In this document: piece by piece, positions 1 through 8,177 of the stretch
How the letters are laid out: each line of letters begins with the position of its first letter
Numbering within the stretch: the stretch's first letter is position 1
Assembly: GCF_014636775.1 (NCBI RefSeq)
Contig: NZ_BMEQ01000016.1
Location: 29,323 to 93,322, forward strand
Source: Kocuria dechangensis
Lineage (GTDB): Bacteria; Actinomycetota; Actinomycetes; Actinomycetales; Micrococcaceae
Length of the DNA stretch: 64,000 bases
Direction: 5' to 3'
The notes under the pieces: model-generated
The model's database searches: none
What the model was told of the DNA's origin: nothing
The model's input: only the letters and a program-made list of their open reading frames with translations
Position numbers and translations under genes: made by a program

Positions 1-1
1 C

Positions 2-364
2 CCTGCCGCCCGGGCCGCCCTGGTGGCCCGCCAGCAGGAGGTGATCGCCCGCAGCGGACGGCGGATCGTCGCCGAGGGCCGGGACATCACCACCGTCGTG
101 GCCCCCGACGCCCACGCCCGGATCCTCCTCACCGCCGACGAGCGGGCCCGGATGGCCCGCCGCGGCCTGCAGAACGGCGGGACCCCGGACGCCGAGCAGC
201 TCCACCAGCAGGTCGTCGGCCGCGACGCCAAGGACTCCACGATCGTGAACTTCACCGAGGCCGCGGACGGCGTCGTGACCATCGACTCCTCGGACCTCAC
301 CGTGGAGCAGACGGTCCAGGCCGTCATCGACGTCGTCGTCCGGGCCGCCGGACGCCCCGCCTAG
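2..364 (+). CDS. cmk: Cytidylate kinase, C-terminal part (5' end outside window)
   Basis: The window opens inside cytidylate kinase, which phosphorylates CMP and dCMP in pyrimidine nucleotide supply. The frame is already open at base 2, so the GTG at 23 is internal and not a start. About 120 residues are visible, roughly the C-terminal half of a protein usually 225-235 residues long. The run EGRDITTVVAPDA (about nt 74-112) is the conserved CMK segment whose Arg-Asp contacts the CMP base and sugar; a helical LTADERARMARR stretch follows. der begins 72 bases downstream on the same strand, the usual cmk-der pairing of Actinobacteria, and the two are probably co-transcribed. The family call is firm; the length is unknown because of the window edge. 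Confidence 0.92.
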   Translation, partial: PAARAALVARQQEVIARSGRRIVAEGRDITTVVAPDAHARILLTADERARMARRGLQNGGTPDAEQLHQQVVGRDAKDSTIVNFTEAADGVVTIDSSDLTVEQTVQAVIDVVVRAAGRPA

Positions 365-436
365 ACTGGCCGCGAGGCCGCCCCCCACCTTTTCCCGCAC
401 CACGACCGGCCGCTCCCGGCCCAGCGAAGGACAGCC

Positions 437-1984
437 ATGACCGGCAACCCCGAGAACCCCGCCCACGACCCGTACGAGGACGAGATCCTCGGCGGCACCA
501 CGGACGACGTCGCCGAGCGCCTCGCGGCCATCGACGACACCGAGGCCGAGCAGCGCGCCAAGGTCCTGCGGGCCGGACTCGAGGACTACGAGCTCGACGA
601 GGAGGACGCGGCCCTGCTCGCCGAGTGGTCCGAGGGCGAGGACCGGGCCCCGGTCCGGCGTCCCGCGCCCGTGCTCGCGATCGTGGGCCGTCCCAACGTG
701 GGCAAGTCCACCCTGGTCAACCGGATCCTCGGCCGCCGCGAGGCCGTCGTGGAGGACACCCCCGGCGTGACCCGCGACCGCGTGTCCTACCGGGCCACGT
801 GGAACGGGCGGAACTTCACCCTCGTGGACACCGGCGGCTGGGAGTTCGACGCCAAGGGGATCAACGCCCGGGTCGCCGAGCAGGCGGAGCTGGCCGTCCA
901 GTACGCCGACGCCGTCCTGCTCGTCCTGGACGCGACCGTGGGCGTGACCGCCGCCGACGAGGCCATCGTGAAGATGCTGCGCAAGGTCAAGAAGCCGGTG
1001 ATCCTCGTCGCAAACAAGGTCGATTCCCCGCAGCTCGAGGTGGAGGCCACCTACCTGTGGTCCCTCGGCATGGGGGAGCCGCACCCCGTCTCCGCCCTCC
1101 ACGGGCGCGGCGCGGCCGACGTCCTGGACGCGGTCATGGAGGTGCTCCCCGAGTTCTCCGCCGTCGCCGAGACCGAGCTGACCGGCGGCCCCCGCCGCGT
1201 GGCCCTGATCGGGCGGCCCAACGTGGGCAAGTCCTCGCTGCTGAACAAGCTCGCCGGCTCCGAGCGCGTCGTCGTCGACCCCCTCGCGGGCACCACGCGC
1301 GACCCCGTCGACGAGCTGATCGAGCTCGGCGGCAAGCCCTGGCGGTTCATCGACACCGCCGGCATCCGCCGCCGCGTGCACATGGCGCAGGGCGCCGACT
1401 TCTACGCCTCCCTGCGCACCCAGGCCGCCCTGGAGCGCGCCGAGGTGGCCGTGGTGCTGCTGGCCGCGGACGAGGTGCTCTCGGAGCAGGACGTGCGCAT
1501 CCTCCAGATGGCCATCGACTCCGGACGGGCCCTCGTGCTCGCCTTCAACAAGTGGGACCTCATGGACGAGGACCGCCGCTTCTACCTGGAGCGCGAGATC
1601 GACCGGGACCTCGCCCACGTGGCCTGGGCCCCGCGCGTGAACGTCTCCGCGAAGACCGGGTGGCACAAGGACAAGCTCGTGCCCGCCCTCGAGACGGCGC
1701 TCGAGTCCTGGGACAGCCGCATCCCCACCGGCCGGCTCAACGCCTTCCTCGGCGAGATCGTGGCCGCCCACCCGCACCCCGTGCGCGGCGGCAAGCAGCC
1801 CCGCATCCTCTTCGGCACCCAGGCGTCCTCCCGGCCGCCGCGGTTCGTGCTGTTCACCACCGGGTTCCTCGACCCCGGCTACCGGCGCTTCATCACCCGC
1901 CGGCTGCGGGAGACCTTCGGCTTCGAGGGCACCCCCATCGAGGTGTCCATGCGCGTGCGCGAGAAGCGGAGCCGGAAGCGCTGA
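437..1984 (+). CDS. der: Ribosome-assembly GTPase Der (EngA)
   Basis: Der is an essential tandem GTPase that assists 50S ribosomal subunit maturation in the cytoplasm. The protein has 515 residues. Two Era-like G domains are plain: the first P-loop GRPNVGKST starts at residue 84 and the second GRPNVGKSS at residue 259, each followed by DTxG and NKxD motifs (DTGGWEF and NKVD; DTAG and NKWD). The C-terminal KH-like domain ends in a basic tail (REKRSRKR). An acidic extension of about 80 residues precedes the first G domain, as in other actinobacterial Der proteins. The ATG at 437 is chosen because GAAGGA (426-431) lies 5 bases upstream. The gene follows cmk and precedes tRNA-Pro. Confidence 0.97.
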   Translation: MTGNPENPAHDPYEDEILGGTTDDVAERLAAIDDTEAEQRAKVLRAGLEDYELDEEDAALLAEWSEGEDRAPVRRPAPVLAIVGRPNVGKSTLVNRILGRREAVVEDTPGVTRDRVSYRATWNGRNFTLVDTGGWEFDAKGINARVAEQAELAVQYADAVLLVLDATVGVTAADEAIVKMLRKVKKPVILVANKVDSPQLEVEATYLWSLGMGEPHPVSALHGRGAADVLDAVMEVLPEFSAVAETELTGGPRRVALIGRPNVGKSSLLNKLAGSERVVVDPLAGTTRDPVDELIELGGKPWRFIDTAGIRRRVHMAQGADFYASLRTQAALERAEVAVVLLAADEVLSEQDVRILQMAIDSGRALVLAFNKWDLMDEDRRFYLEREIDRDLAHVAWAPRVNVSAKTGWHKDKLVPALETALESWDSRIPTGRLNAFLGEIVAAHPHPVRGGKQPRILFGTQASSRPPRFVLFTTGFLDPGYRRFITRRLRETFGFEGTPIEVSMRVREKRSRKR

Positions 1985-2020
1985 GCCGCCCGCCGAGATG
2001 AATTCCGCCGGAGGTTGCTG

Positions 2021-2026
2021 TAATGT
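2021..2026 (+). promoter_or_regulatory. Candidate -10 box for tRNA-Pro
   Basis: TAATGT lies 43 bases upstream of the mature tRNA 5' end and fits the TANNNT pattern. No convincing -35 is visible 16-18 bases upstream, so this is tentative. It would give a leader of about 30 nt. Confidence 0.3.
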
Positions 2027-2033
2027 GATGCGA

Positions 2034-2061
2034 GTGCTCAGGGCGGCAACGGACTGAGCAC
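2034..2061 (+). repeat. Perfect 8-bp inverted repeat in front of tRNA-Pro
   Basis: GTGCTCAG (2034-2041) and CTGAGCAC (2054-2061) are exact reverse complements separated by 12 bases. The right arm ends 2 bases before the tRNA acceptor stem. It could be a weak terminator for der or a structured tRNA leader. No U-run follows. Confidence 0.5.
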
Positions 2062-2063
2062 AT

Positions 2064-2137
<74 letters not shown>

Positions 2138-2144
2138 CCGATCG

Positions 2145-2180
2145 AGGCCGGTGGACCGTGGAGACACGGCCCACCGGCCT
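2145..2180 (+). terminator. Hairpin terminator of tRNA-Pro
   Basis: AGGCCGGTGG (2145-2154) pairs with CCACCGGCCT (2171-2180). Inside it CCGTG (2156-2160) pairs with CACGG (2165-2169) around a GAGA loop, with one A-C mismatch. The long stem starts 8 bases after the tRNA. Its U-tail is poor, as is usual in high-G+C Actinobacteria. Confidence 0.7.
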
Positions 2181-2188
2181 TCGCCGTG

Positions 2189-2209
2189 CCCGGCGCGGAC
2201 CGCGCCGGG
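2189..2209 (-). terminator. Hairpin after the small membrane-protein gene
   Basis: CCCGGCGCG and CGCGCCGGG pair around a 3-base loop directly after the stop of the minus-strand gene that ends at 2210. It may work for both strands between the convergent units. Confidence 0.5.
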
Positions 2210-2740
2210 TCAGCGGTACGGGACGTCGTCGGCCACGGAGAGCCGGACGCGCGGCGGATCCGCCGGCATCTCCTGCCACCACTCCATGAAGACCATGACG
2301 TCGCCCTTCCGTGCCCGGGCGACCTCGACCCCTCCGGCAGGGCCGGTCTCCCACCCGTGGGCCGCGAACTCCCGCTCGTAGTGCGCGGCGAGCTCCTGGC
2401 GCGAGAGACCTGTGGTGAAGTCCGCGTAGCACCCCTGGTCCATGCTCCCGGTGAGCTCCACCTCCTGCCCCTCGGGCCCGGCCAGCTCCGCGGCCGCGTC
2501 CCGCTCGGCGGCGCTGCACTCGGTCAGCGCCGACACCGCCAGCCCCAGGGCGAGGAGGCCCCCGGTCAGGACGGCCGAGCCCACGGGAACGGCGAGGGCC
2601 GCGAACCTCCGCCGCTGCGCCGGCCACACGATCAGCACCAGCCCGGCGAGCCCCTGGAGCAGCGCGAGGGAGTGGGACCACCCTCCCCAGCCGAGGCCCA
2701 TGAAGAAGACCTGGACGACGAGGAGCACCTGCAGCACCAC
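2210..2740 (-). CDS. Small membrane protein of unknown function
   Basis: I do not recognise this 176-residue product. Its N-terminal half holds about three hydrophobic segments: VLQVLLVVQVFFMGLG near the start, LALLQGLAGLVLIVW, and an Ala/Gly/Leu-rich segment ending at ALTEC. These are followed by a soluble domain with conserved-looking Trp, Tyr and two Cys (LTEC and QGCYADFTTG). The cysteines could form a disulfide if the domain is extracytoplasmic. The GTG at 2740 is preferred because GGGGAGG lies 5 bases upstream; a longer frame (GTG 2779) or an ATG at 2701 are alternatives. It is divergent from the deaminase gene and convergent with tRNA-Pro. Confidence 0.6.
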   Translation of the reverse strand: MVLQVLLVVQVFFMGLGWGGWSHSLALLQGLAGLVLIVWPAQRRRFAALAVPVGSAVLTGGLLALGLAVSALTECSAAERDAAAELAGPEGQEVELTGSMDQGCYADFTTGLSRQELAAHYEREFAAHGWETGPAGGVEVARARKGDVMVFMEWWQEMPADPPRVRLSVADDVPYR

Positions 2741-2774
2741 GGCGACCTCCCCGGCGGGTCCCGGCAGGGGCGCA

Positions 2775-2780
2775 TACACT
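2775..2780 (+). promoter_or_regulatory. -10 box upstream of the deaminase gene
   Basis: TACACT matches the actinobacterial -10 pattern. It predicts transcription from about 2787, just before an in-frame GTG at 2790 and about 48 bases before the SD-preceded TTG at 2835. Confidence 0.5.
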
Positions 2781-2834
2781 GCTCGGGACGTGAGCGCTCC
2801 GGCCCCGGAGCCGGACCGGGAAGGAGCACCGGAG

Positions 2835-3836
2835 TTGAAGGATCTGTACACGCTGCCCAAGGCGGAGCTGCACCTGCACATCGAGGGCACGCTGGAACCG
2901 GAGCTCGCGCTCGAGCTCGCCGCGAAGAACGGCGTGGAGCTGCCGCACGGATCGGTGGAGGAGCTGCGCCGCCAGTACGACTTCGAGGACCTCTCCTCCT
3001 TCCTCGACCTCTACTACGCCACGATGTCCGTCCTGCGCGAGGCCGCGGACTTCGAGGCCCTCACCGCGGCCTACCTGCGGCGTGCCGCCGCGCAGGGCCT
3101 GCGCCACGTCGACGTCTTCTTCGACCCCCAGGCGCACGTCTCCCGCGGCGTCCCGGTCGAGGCCGTGATCACCGGCATCCGCACCGCCCTCGACGCCGCC
3201 CGCGCCGAGCTCGGGATCACCAGCACGCTGGTGATGTGCTTCCTGCGCGACCGGCCCGCCGCCGAGGCCCTGGCCCTGCTCGAGTCGCTGGGGGACCAGC
3301 TGGGGAGGATCGACGGGATCGGCCTCGACTCGGCCGAGGTCGGTCACCCGCCCGCCCTGTTCGCGGAGGTCTACGACCGCGCCCGCGCCGCCGGCCTGCA
3401 CGTCGTGGCCCACGCGGGGGAGGAGGCCGGGCCGGACTACGTGCGGGAGGCCCTCGACGTGCTGCGGGTCGAGCGCGTCGACCACGGCATCCAGTGCCTG
3501 CAGGACCCCGCGCTCGTGGAGCGGCTCGTCGCGGAGCGCGTGCCGCTCACCGTGTGCCCCTTCTCCAACGTGCGGCTGCGCGTCGTCGGCGAGCTCGCCG
3601 ACCACCCGGTGCTGCGGATGCTCGAGCTGGGGCTGTTCGTGAGCGTCAACTCCGACGATCCCGCCTACTTCGGCGGCTACGTCGGCGACAACTTCCAGGG
3701 CCTGCGCGACGCGCTCGGGCTCACCGACGAGCAGGCCGAGACCCTGGCGCGCAACTCCGTGGACGCCTCCTTCGCGACGGAGGAGCGCAAGCGGGCCCTG
3801 CGCGCGGAGATCGACGCGTGGTCGCGGGCCCGGTAG
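2835..3836 (+). CDS. Adenine/adenosine deaminase (Aah1-like branch)
   Basis: This zinc-dependent amidohydrolase deaminates adenine or adenosine in purine salvage. The N-terminus KAELHLHIEGTLEPE supplies two metal-binding histidines (residues 13 and 15). VAHAGEEAG gives the next His and the catalytic Glu, and SVNSDDPAYF gives the metal Asp. The segments LYYATM, VFFDPQAHVSRG and LDSAEVGHPP are typical of the Aah1/ADE adenine-deaminase branch rather than classical Add, so adenine is the more likely substrate (inference from remembered family features). The 333-residue length is usual. The TTG start is chosen because AAGGAG (2821-2826) lies 8 bases upstream; an in-frame GTG at 2790 would add 15 residues and be nearly leaderless. 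Confidence 0.87.
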   Translation: MKDLYTLPKAELHLHIEGTLEPELALELAAKNGVELPHGSVEELRRQYDFEDLSSFLDLYYATMSVLREAADFEALTAAYLRRAAAQGLRHVDVFFDPQAHVSRGVPVEAVITGIRTALDAARAELGITSTLVMCFLRDRPAAEALALLESLGDQLGRIDGIGLDSAEVGHPPALFAEVYDRARAAGLHVVAHAGEEAGPDYVREALDVLRVERVDHGIQCLQDPALVERLVAERVPLTVCPFSNVRLRVVGELADHPVLRMLELGLFVSVNSDDPAYFGGYVGDNFQGLRDALGLTDEQAETLARNSVDASFATEERKRALRAEIDAWSRAR

Positions 3837-3870
3837 ACGACGCGCGGGGTCGGCCGTCCCCGGCCCGCCC

Positions 3871-3881
3871 TGTGCCATAAT
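3871..3881 (+). promoter_or_regulatory. Extended -10 promoter of gcvH
   Basis: CATAAT at 3876-3881 is preceded by TGn (3873-3875), an extended -10 arrangement. It stands 36 bases before the gcvH start and is one of the clearest -10 boxes in the window. Confidence 0.6.
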
Positions 3882-3916
3882 CGAGCCGACCGCACCCGCA
3901 CGACCAGGAGTGACTC

Positions 3917-4303
3917 ATGAGCAACATCCCCGCCGACCTTTCCTACACGGCCGAGCACGAGTGGATCGCCGCCCCGGGCGCCGAGGGGTCCGTGCGGATC
4001 GGGATCACCGACCACGCGCAGGGCGAGCTGGGAGACGTGGTCTTCGTCCAGCTCCCGCAGGTCGGCGAGACGGTCGAGGCGGGCGCCGCCGTCGGCGAGA
4101 TCGAGTCCACCAAGTCGGTCAGCGACATCTTCGCCCCCGTCTCCGGGGAGGTCGTCGCGGTCAACGAGCGGCTCGAGGACGAGCCCGCCGTCGTGAACTC
4201 CTCGCCCTACGAGGACGGCTGGCTCTTCGAGGTCCGGCCCTCCTCGGACGACTACCGTTCCGGCCTGCTCGACGCCGAGGGCTACGCGGCCCAGCTCGGC
4301 TGA
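3917..4303 (+). CDS. gcvH: Glycine cleavage system H protein
   Basis: GcvH is the small lipoylated carrier of the glycine cleavage complex. It shuttles the methylamine intermediate between the P, T and L proteins. At 128 residues it is the normal length. The lipoyl-attachment motif ESTKSVSD places the modified lysine at residue 66 in the expected beta-hairpin, and the C-terminal SSPYEDGWLFEV is also typical. SD AGGAG (3905-3909) precedes the ATG. The gcvP and gcvT genes are not in the window. Isolated gcvH next to garA is the mycobacterial arrangement (Rv1826-Rv1827), which suggests this copy is kept for its neighbours. Confidence 0.97.
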   Translation: MSNIPADLSYTAEHEWIAAPGAEGSVRIGITDHAQGELGDVVFVQLPQVGETVEAGAAVGEIESTKSVSDIFAPVSGEVVAVNERLEDEPAVVNSSPYEDGWLFEVRPSSDDYRSGLLDAEGYAAQLG

Positions 4304-4377
4304 GACCGCCGGTCGCGCACCGGTCCCCGCACGGCCCGGGGCGTGTCCCCGGCCGCTTCCCCGTCGGCCCCACCCGG

Positions 4378-4383
4378 TACACT
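4378..4383 (+). promoter_or_regulatory. -10 box upstream of garA
   Basis: TACACT is located 108 bases before the garA ATG, implying a leader of about 100 nt in the 188-base gap after gcvH. No strong -35 is seen. Confidence 0.4.
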
Positions 4384-4491
4384 GAATGGCACCGGGTGGC
4401 TCCGACCGCCGCCCGGACACCGCCGAACAGGCGGTCGCGCGGTCGGGGCCCACAGGTCCGTCATCCATCACGCCACCAGTCGAGGGAAGAG

Positions 4492-4947
4492 ATGTCCACA
4501 CACCGCCACGGCACGAACGCACCCATGGGAGAGCCGGAGACCACGTCGATCCAGATCGTGGCCGAGGTGCTCGCGAACGCCGCTTCCCACAAGCTCTCGG
4601 CGGAGGAGAACGCGGCGGTCTCGGCACTGCCGCCCCGCACGGCCCTGCTGGTCGCCCACGACGGCGCCGGCGCCGGTTCCCGCTTCCTCCTCGACCAGGA
4701 CGAGGTGCCGGCCGGGCGCCACCCCTCCTCCGAGATCTTCCTGGACGACGTCACCGTCTCCCGCCGCCACGCCCGCTTCGTGCGCCGCGGCGACACCTTC
4801 GAGATCGTCGACTCGGGCTCCCTCAACGGCACCTACGTGAACGGGGACCGGGTGGACAGCGCCGTCCTGGACAACGGCGACGAGGTCCAGATCGGCAAGT
4901 TCCGCTTCACGTTCTACCGTTCGCTGCGCCCGCAGTCGGGCCAGTAG
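4492..4947 (+). CDS. garA: FHA-domain signalling protein GarA/OdhI
   Basis: GarA/OdhI is a phospho-switch protein. In mycobacteria and corynebacteria its unphosphorylated form binds and inhibits 2-oxoglutarate dehydrogenase and affects glutamate metabolism, and Ser/Thr kinases release it by phosphorylating an N-terminal ETT motif. Here EPETTSIQ puts candidate phospho-threonines at residues 17-18. The FHA domain follows with the signatures AGRHPSSEIFLDD, TVSRRHARF and NGTYVNGD. The 151-residue length fits. GAGGGA lies just upstream of the ATG at 4492; an ATG at 4525 would keep the ETT motif. ftsR starts 9 bases after the stop, so they are probably one operon. The kinase is likely elsewhere or the one at 20364-22178. 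Confidence 0.92.
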   Translation: MSTHRHGTNAPMGEPETTSIQIVAEVLANAASHKLSAEENAAVSALPPRTALLVAHDGAGAGSRFLLDQDEVPAGRHPSSEIFLDDVTVSRRHARFVRRGDTFEIVDSGSLNGTYVNGDRVDSAVLDNGDEVQIGKFRFTFYRSLRPQSGQ

Positions 4948-4956
4948 AAGGGGGCC

Positions 4957-5700
4957 ATGACCGACCACGCGGAGACCACCCCGCCCCGGAACGACGTCGC
5001 GCACGAGCCCCGGGTGGGGATCAGCGCCGTCCTCAAGGAGCTCGCCGGGGACCACCCCGGCATCACGGCGTCCAAGCTGCGCTTCCTGGAGGACAAGGGC
5101 CTCGTGCACCCGGCCCGCACCGCCTCCGGCTACCGCAAGTTCTCCCGCACGGACATCGACCGCCTGCGCCGGATCCTGGAGATGCAGCGGGACAGGTACC
5201 TGCCGCTGAAGGTCATCCGCGAGCGGCTCGACGCCGACGAGGACACCCGCGTCGCCGACGGCGACCGGCGCGCCCCCGAGCACCCGGCACCGGTGACGGC
5301 CCCCACGGTCTCCCCGGCCCGCACCTACAACCTGAGGGAGCTGGCCGCCCGCACCGGCGCCGGCGTCCCGCTCGTGCGCGAGCTGGTGAGCTACGGGCTG
5401 ATCCGGGAGCAGGACGGGGTCTTCGACGACCACGCCCTCGCCATCACCCGCGCCGCCCTGGCCCTGACCGCCCACGGCCTGGAGCCTCGGCACCTGCGCC
5501 CGTTCAAGGCCGCCGCCGACCGCGAGCTCGGCCTCGTGGAGCGGGCCGTGGCGCCCCTGGCCTCCCGGCGGGACCCCGCCTCGCGGGCACGGGCCGTGGA
5601 GCGCGCCCAGGAGATCTCGGGGCTGTGCCTGACCATCCACACCTCCCTCGTGAGGTCGGAGATCGCCGCGCTCCAGGAGCGCGCCGCCGTGGAGGGCTGA
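4957..5700 (+). CDS. ftsR: MerR-family regulator FtsR
   Basis: This 247-residue protein has the composition of FtsR (Rv1828 type), a MerR-family regulator shown in Corynebacterium glutamicum to act on ftsZ. An N-terminal winged helix-turn-helix is visible: ITASKLRFLEDKGLVHP, then SGYRKFSRTDIDRLRRI (about residues 34-75). A Pro-rich linker follows, and then a second MerR-like fold (NLRELAARTGAGVPLVRELVSYGLI). It lacks the cysteine pattern of metal-sensing MerR proteins. AGAAGGGGGCC precedes the ATG. It sits between garA and the bifunctional-nuclease gene, with 1 base to the latter, so the three are co-transcribed. A possible target site is the ftsZ leader palindrome at 42897-42918 (inference only). 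Confidence 0.88.
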   Translation: MTDHAETTPPRNDVAHEPRVGISAVLKELAGDHPGITASKLRFLEDKGLVHPARTASGYRKFSRTDIDRLRRILEMQRDRYLPLKVIRERLDADEDTRVADGDRRAPEHPAPVTAPTVSPARTYNLRELAARTGAGVPLVRELVSYGLIREQDGVFDDHALAITRAALALTAHGLEPRHLRPFKAAADRELGLVERAVAPLASRRDPASRARAVERAQEISGLCLTIHTSLVRSEIAALQERAAVEG

Positions 5701-5701
5701 G

Positions 5702-6226
5702 ATGGCCGTGCAGCAGGTCCTGATGGAGATCGCGGGGGTCCGCATGGACGTCCCCTCCGCGCAGCCGGTTGTGGTGCTGCGCGAGGTCGAGGGCGGCCGG
5801 CACCTGCCGATCTGGATCGGCACGAACGAGGCCACGTCCATCGTCTTCGCCGTGCAGGGCATCGACCCGCCGCGCCCCCTCACGCACGACCTCGTGCTGT
5901 CCGTGGCCACCGCGTTCGGCCGCACCCTGACCCAGGTGCGCATCCACACGGTGGACGAGGGCGTCTTCCACGCCGCCCTCGAGTTCTCCGACGGGACGGT
6001 CGTGGACTCCCGCGCCTCGGACGCGATCGCCCTGGCCGCACGGACCGACTGCCCGATCATGTGCACCGAGACGGTGCTCGACGAGGCCGGCCTGGTGATG
6101 AGCGCCGACGGCGAGCTGCGCGAGCCGCCGCCCAAGGCCGGCCCGGACGAGCCGCCGGTGCCCCCGGAGACCCAGGTCCAGCAGTTCCGGGACTTCCTGG
6201 ACAACGTGGATCCCGAGGACTTCTGA
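5702..6226 (+). CDS. Bifunctional nuclease family protein (DUF151)
   Basis: This is the Rv1829-type member of the bifunctional nuclease (BFN/DUF151) family, so named because a plant and a Thermotoga homologue show RNase and DNase activity. The cellular role in Actinobacteria is unclear. The 174 residues show the family core: LPIWIGTNEATSI near residue 38, PLTHDLVLSV, and DSRASDAIALAARTDCPI. A proline-rich linker leads to a short acidic C-terminus (FLDNVDPEDF) that may be a UVR-like tail. The gene starts 1 base after the ftsR stop; the position inside garA-ftsR-merR is strongly conserved. Confidence 0.88.
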   Translation: MAVQQVLMEIAGVRMDVPSAQPVVVLREVEGGRHLPIWIGTNEATSIVFAVQGIDPPRPLTHDLVLSVATAFGRTLTQVRIHTVDEGVFHAALEFSDGTVVDSRASDAIALAARTDCPIMCTETVLDEAGLVMSADGELREPPPKAGPDEPPVPPETQVQQFRDFLDNVDPEDF

Positions 6227-6310
6227 GCCGGTCGGTCGGCCCCCGTCCGACACGCTCCCGCTCCGGCGGATGTCTTTGACCCGGCCCCGGACGAGGTCTA
6301 CCGTCGGACC

Positions 6311-6316
6311 TATACT
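6311..6316 (+). promoter_or_regulatory. -10 box of the second merR gene
   Basis: TATACT is close to the consensus -10. A TTGACC at 6276-6281 is too far upstream (29 bases) to be its -35. The predicted leader is about 80 nt. Confidence 0.45.
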
Positions 6317-6403
6317 TGAGGTGTCCTGGGGGTGAACGGCGCCCTGGTCGAGACGATCCATGCCCGGTCGCGCGAGCGCCGGACCCACCAGCGAGGAGGC
6401 GGC

Positions 6404-7009
6404 GTGAGCAACGGCGAGCAGCCCGGCGGCCCCACGCCCGGCCCCGACAGCCCCCCCTCCCAGGGGACGCAGGGGGTCCTGTTCGACGACTCCGTGGTCC
6501 GCGACGAGTCGGTCGGCTACCGCGGTCCCACGGCCTGCAAGGCCGCCGGGATCACCTACCGGCAGCTGGACTACTGGGCGCGCACCGGGCTCGTGGAGCC
6601 CACCGTCCGCGGCGCCTCCGGCTCCGGCACGCAGCGCCTCTACAGCTTCCGGGACATCCTGGTGCTCAAGATCGTCAAGCGGCTCCTGGACACCGGCGTC
6701 TCCCTCCAGCAGATCCGCACCGCGGTGGGCGCGCTGCGCGCCCGCGGCGTCGAGGACCTCGCCCAGCTCACCATGATGAGCGACGGCGCCAGCGTCTACG
6801 CGTGCACGTCCCCGCACGAGGTCATCGACCTGGTCCAGGGCGGGCAGGGCGTGTTCGGCATCGCCGTCGGCCGCGTCTGGCGGGAGGTCGAGGGCACCCT
6901 TGCGGCCATGCCGGGCGAGCACGCCGGGGACGCCCCGGGCCCGAAAGGGAGCCCGTTTCCCGACGACGAGCTCTCGGCGCGGCGGGCCCGCCGCCAGAGC
7001 GCCGTCTGA
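6404..7009 (+). CDS. MerR-family transcriptional regulator (Rv1830 type)
   Basis: The predicted protein has 201 residues and a MerR-type DNA-binding domain: GPTACKAAGITYRQLDYWARTGLVEPTVR, then the wing GSGTQRLYSFRDILVLKIVKRLL (about residues 42-95), and a dimerisation helix LQQIRTAVGALRARG. The C-terminal part includes YACTSPHEVIDLVQGGQGVFGIAVG and matches the conserved actinobacterial Rv1830 family, studied in mycobacteria in connection with growth and drug tolerance. GAGGAGG at 6393-6399 fixes the GTG start at 6404. It converges with the parA-like gene, with 37 bases between the stops. The ligand is unknown. Confidence 0.87.
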   Translation: MSNGEQPGGPTPGPDSPPSQGTQGVLFDDSVVRDESVGYRGPTACKAAGITYRQLDYWARTGLVEPTVRGASGSGTQRLYSFRDILVLKIVKRLLDTGVSLQQIRTAVGALRARGVEDLAQLTMMSDGASVYACTSPHEVIDLVQGGQGVFGIAVGRVWREVEGTLAAMPGEHAGDAPGPKGSPFPDDELSARRARRQSAV

Positions 7010-7046
7010 GCCCGGTCCGCCGGCTCGGGGCTGACGCGCCTGCCGG

Positions 7047-7835
7047 TCAGGCCGCGGCGTCGAGCAGGCCCTCCAGGATGGCCGTGTAGCGGCCGGAGAT
7101 GTCCCGCGCCTCGGCGCCCGGCCAGCGGTGGATGGGCCACGCCGCCCCCTGCGCCTGCTGCCACACCGGCAGGTCCGGGACGACCGGGTCCACCAGCAGC
7201 GGCCCGAACAGCTCCTGCAGCTCCGCCAGGCGGTGCCTGTGCTCCACGGAGGAGTGCCGCACCTTGTTCACCACCACCCCCGCCGCCGGAACGGCCCAGG
7301 TGCGGCTCTGCTCGAACTGGGCGATCGCGGTCATCGTGCGCTTGGTGCCCGCCACCGAGAACAGGGACGGCTCCGCGACGGAGAGCACCTTGTCGCTCGC
7401 CGCCCAGGCGGTGCGCGTGAGCGCGCTGAGCGTGGGCGGGCAGTCCACCAGCACCAGGTCGTAGCCCCGGGCGTCGGCCAGGGCCCGCTCCAGCCGGCCC
7501 AGGTCCCGGTCCCGGTACTCCGAGCGGTCCAGGTGGGAGGAGCGCGCCGAGCCGGGGGCGACGTCGAGGGACTTCGAGTCGCGGCCCTCGCGCACGGCCC
7601 ACGCCGAGGCCATCACCACCCGGTCGAGGGACCCGCGCCGCGGCCGGCGGAGCACCTCGCCGATGTCCTGGCCGCGGGCCGGGTGCACGCCCAGGCCGGT
7701 CGTGGCGTCGGCGTGGGGGTCGAGGTCCACCACGAGGGTCGGGACGCCGGCCTCCAGGGCCGCCGAGGCGATCCCGAGGGTCACCGAGGACTTGCCGACA
7801 CCACCCTTGAGGCTGCTGACGCTGACGATCTGCAC
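7047..7835 (-). CDS. Orphan ParA/MinD-family ATPase
   Basis: A deviant Walker A motif, SLKGGVGKSSVT, sits at residues 8-19 with the signature Lys at 10 and the P-loop Lys at 15. VVDLDPHADATTGLGV and LVLVDCPPTLS complete the ParA-type ATPase. Such proteins form nucleotide-dependent dimers that position DNA or protein cargo. No parB or parS is nearby, so this is an orphan ParA like Rv1708, which often sits near scpA/scpB and cmk-der. The GTG at 7835 gives MQIVSVSSLKGG, the usual family start, with a GAAGG about 12 bases upstream; a GTG at 7847 is too close to that SD. Length 262 residues. Cargo unknown. Confidence 0.85.
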   Translation of the reverse strand: MQIVSVSSLKGGVGKSSVTLGIASAALEAGVPTLVVDLDPHADATTGLGVHPARGQDIGEVLRRPRRGSLDRVVMASAWAVREGRDSKSLDVAPGSARSSHLDRSEYRDRDLGRLERALADARGYDLVLVDCPPTLSALTRTAWAASDKVLSVAEPSLFSVAGTKRTMTAIAQFEQSRTWAVPAAGVVVNKVRHSSVEHRHRLAELQELFGPLLVDPVVPDLPVWQQAQGAAWPIHRWPGAEARDISGRYTAILEGLLDAAA

Positions 7836-8177
7836 GGGAGGGGACACCCTTCGCTCGCGGGAAAACGGGGGGACACGGCGGGCCGCCGCCGGGCAGCGGG
7901 GGTCGGCGGAACGGGCACGGTCCGCGCCCATCCTAGCCGGGCTGCGGCCCCGCCCCGGGCGCGGCGCGGGGGAGGGGCCGGACCGGGCCGTGCCCCGACC
8001 CGGAGGCGGCGCGCCGAACCGTTGTGTGACGCCCCTCACGGACTGCCGCGGAGCGGCGTGGTTGACTTGTGGCACGGCTCACGAGGGGCGATCCTGACCT
8101 CGTCCGTATGAATGCACGACTCCAGACGATGAGTGCCCGGGCGTCCGCCGGACGCGCCGGGTGCGGAACGGTTGTAG
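7836..8177. other. Divergent intergenic region between parA-like gene and pyc
   Basis: 342 bases without a gene. On the minus strand TAGGAT (7935 to 7930) is a candidate -10 for the parA-like gene with a leader of about 88 nt. On the plus strand TTGACT (8062-8067) and TATGAA (8107-8112) are promoter-like but too far apart to pair with each other. A short hairpin GCGTCC-gcc-GGACGC (8141-8155) lies in the presumed pyc leader. I see nothing else. Confidence 0.4.

Noticed and set aside
6276..6316. TTGACC and TATACT as one promoter
   Set aside because: The spacing is 29 bases, too long for a sigma-70-type promoter; only the -10 is kept.
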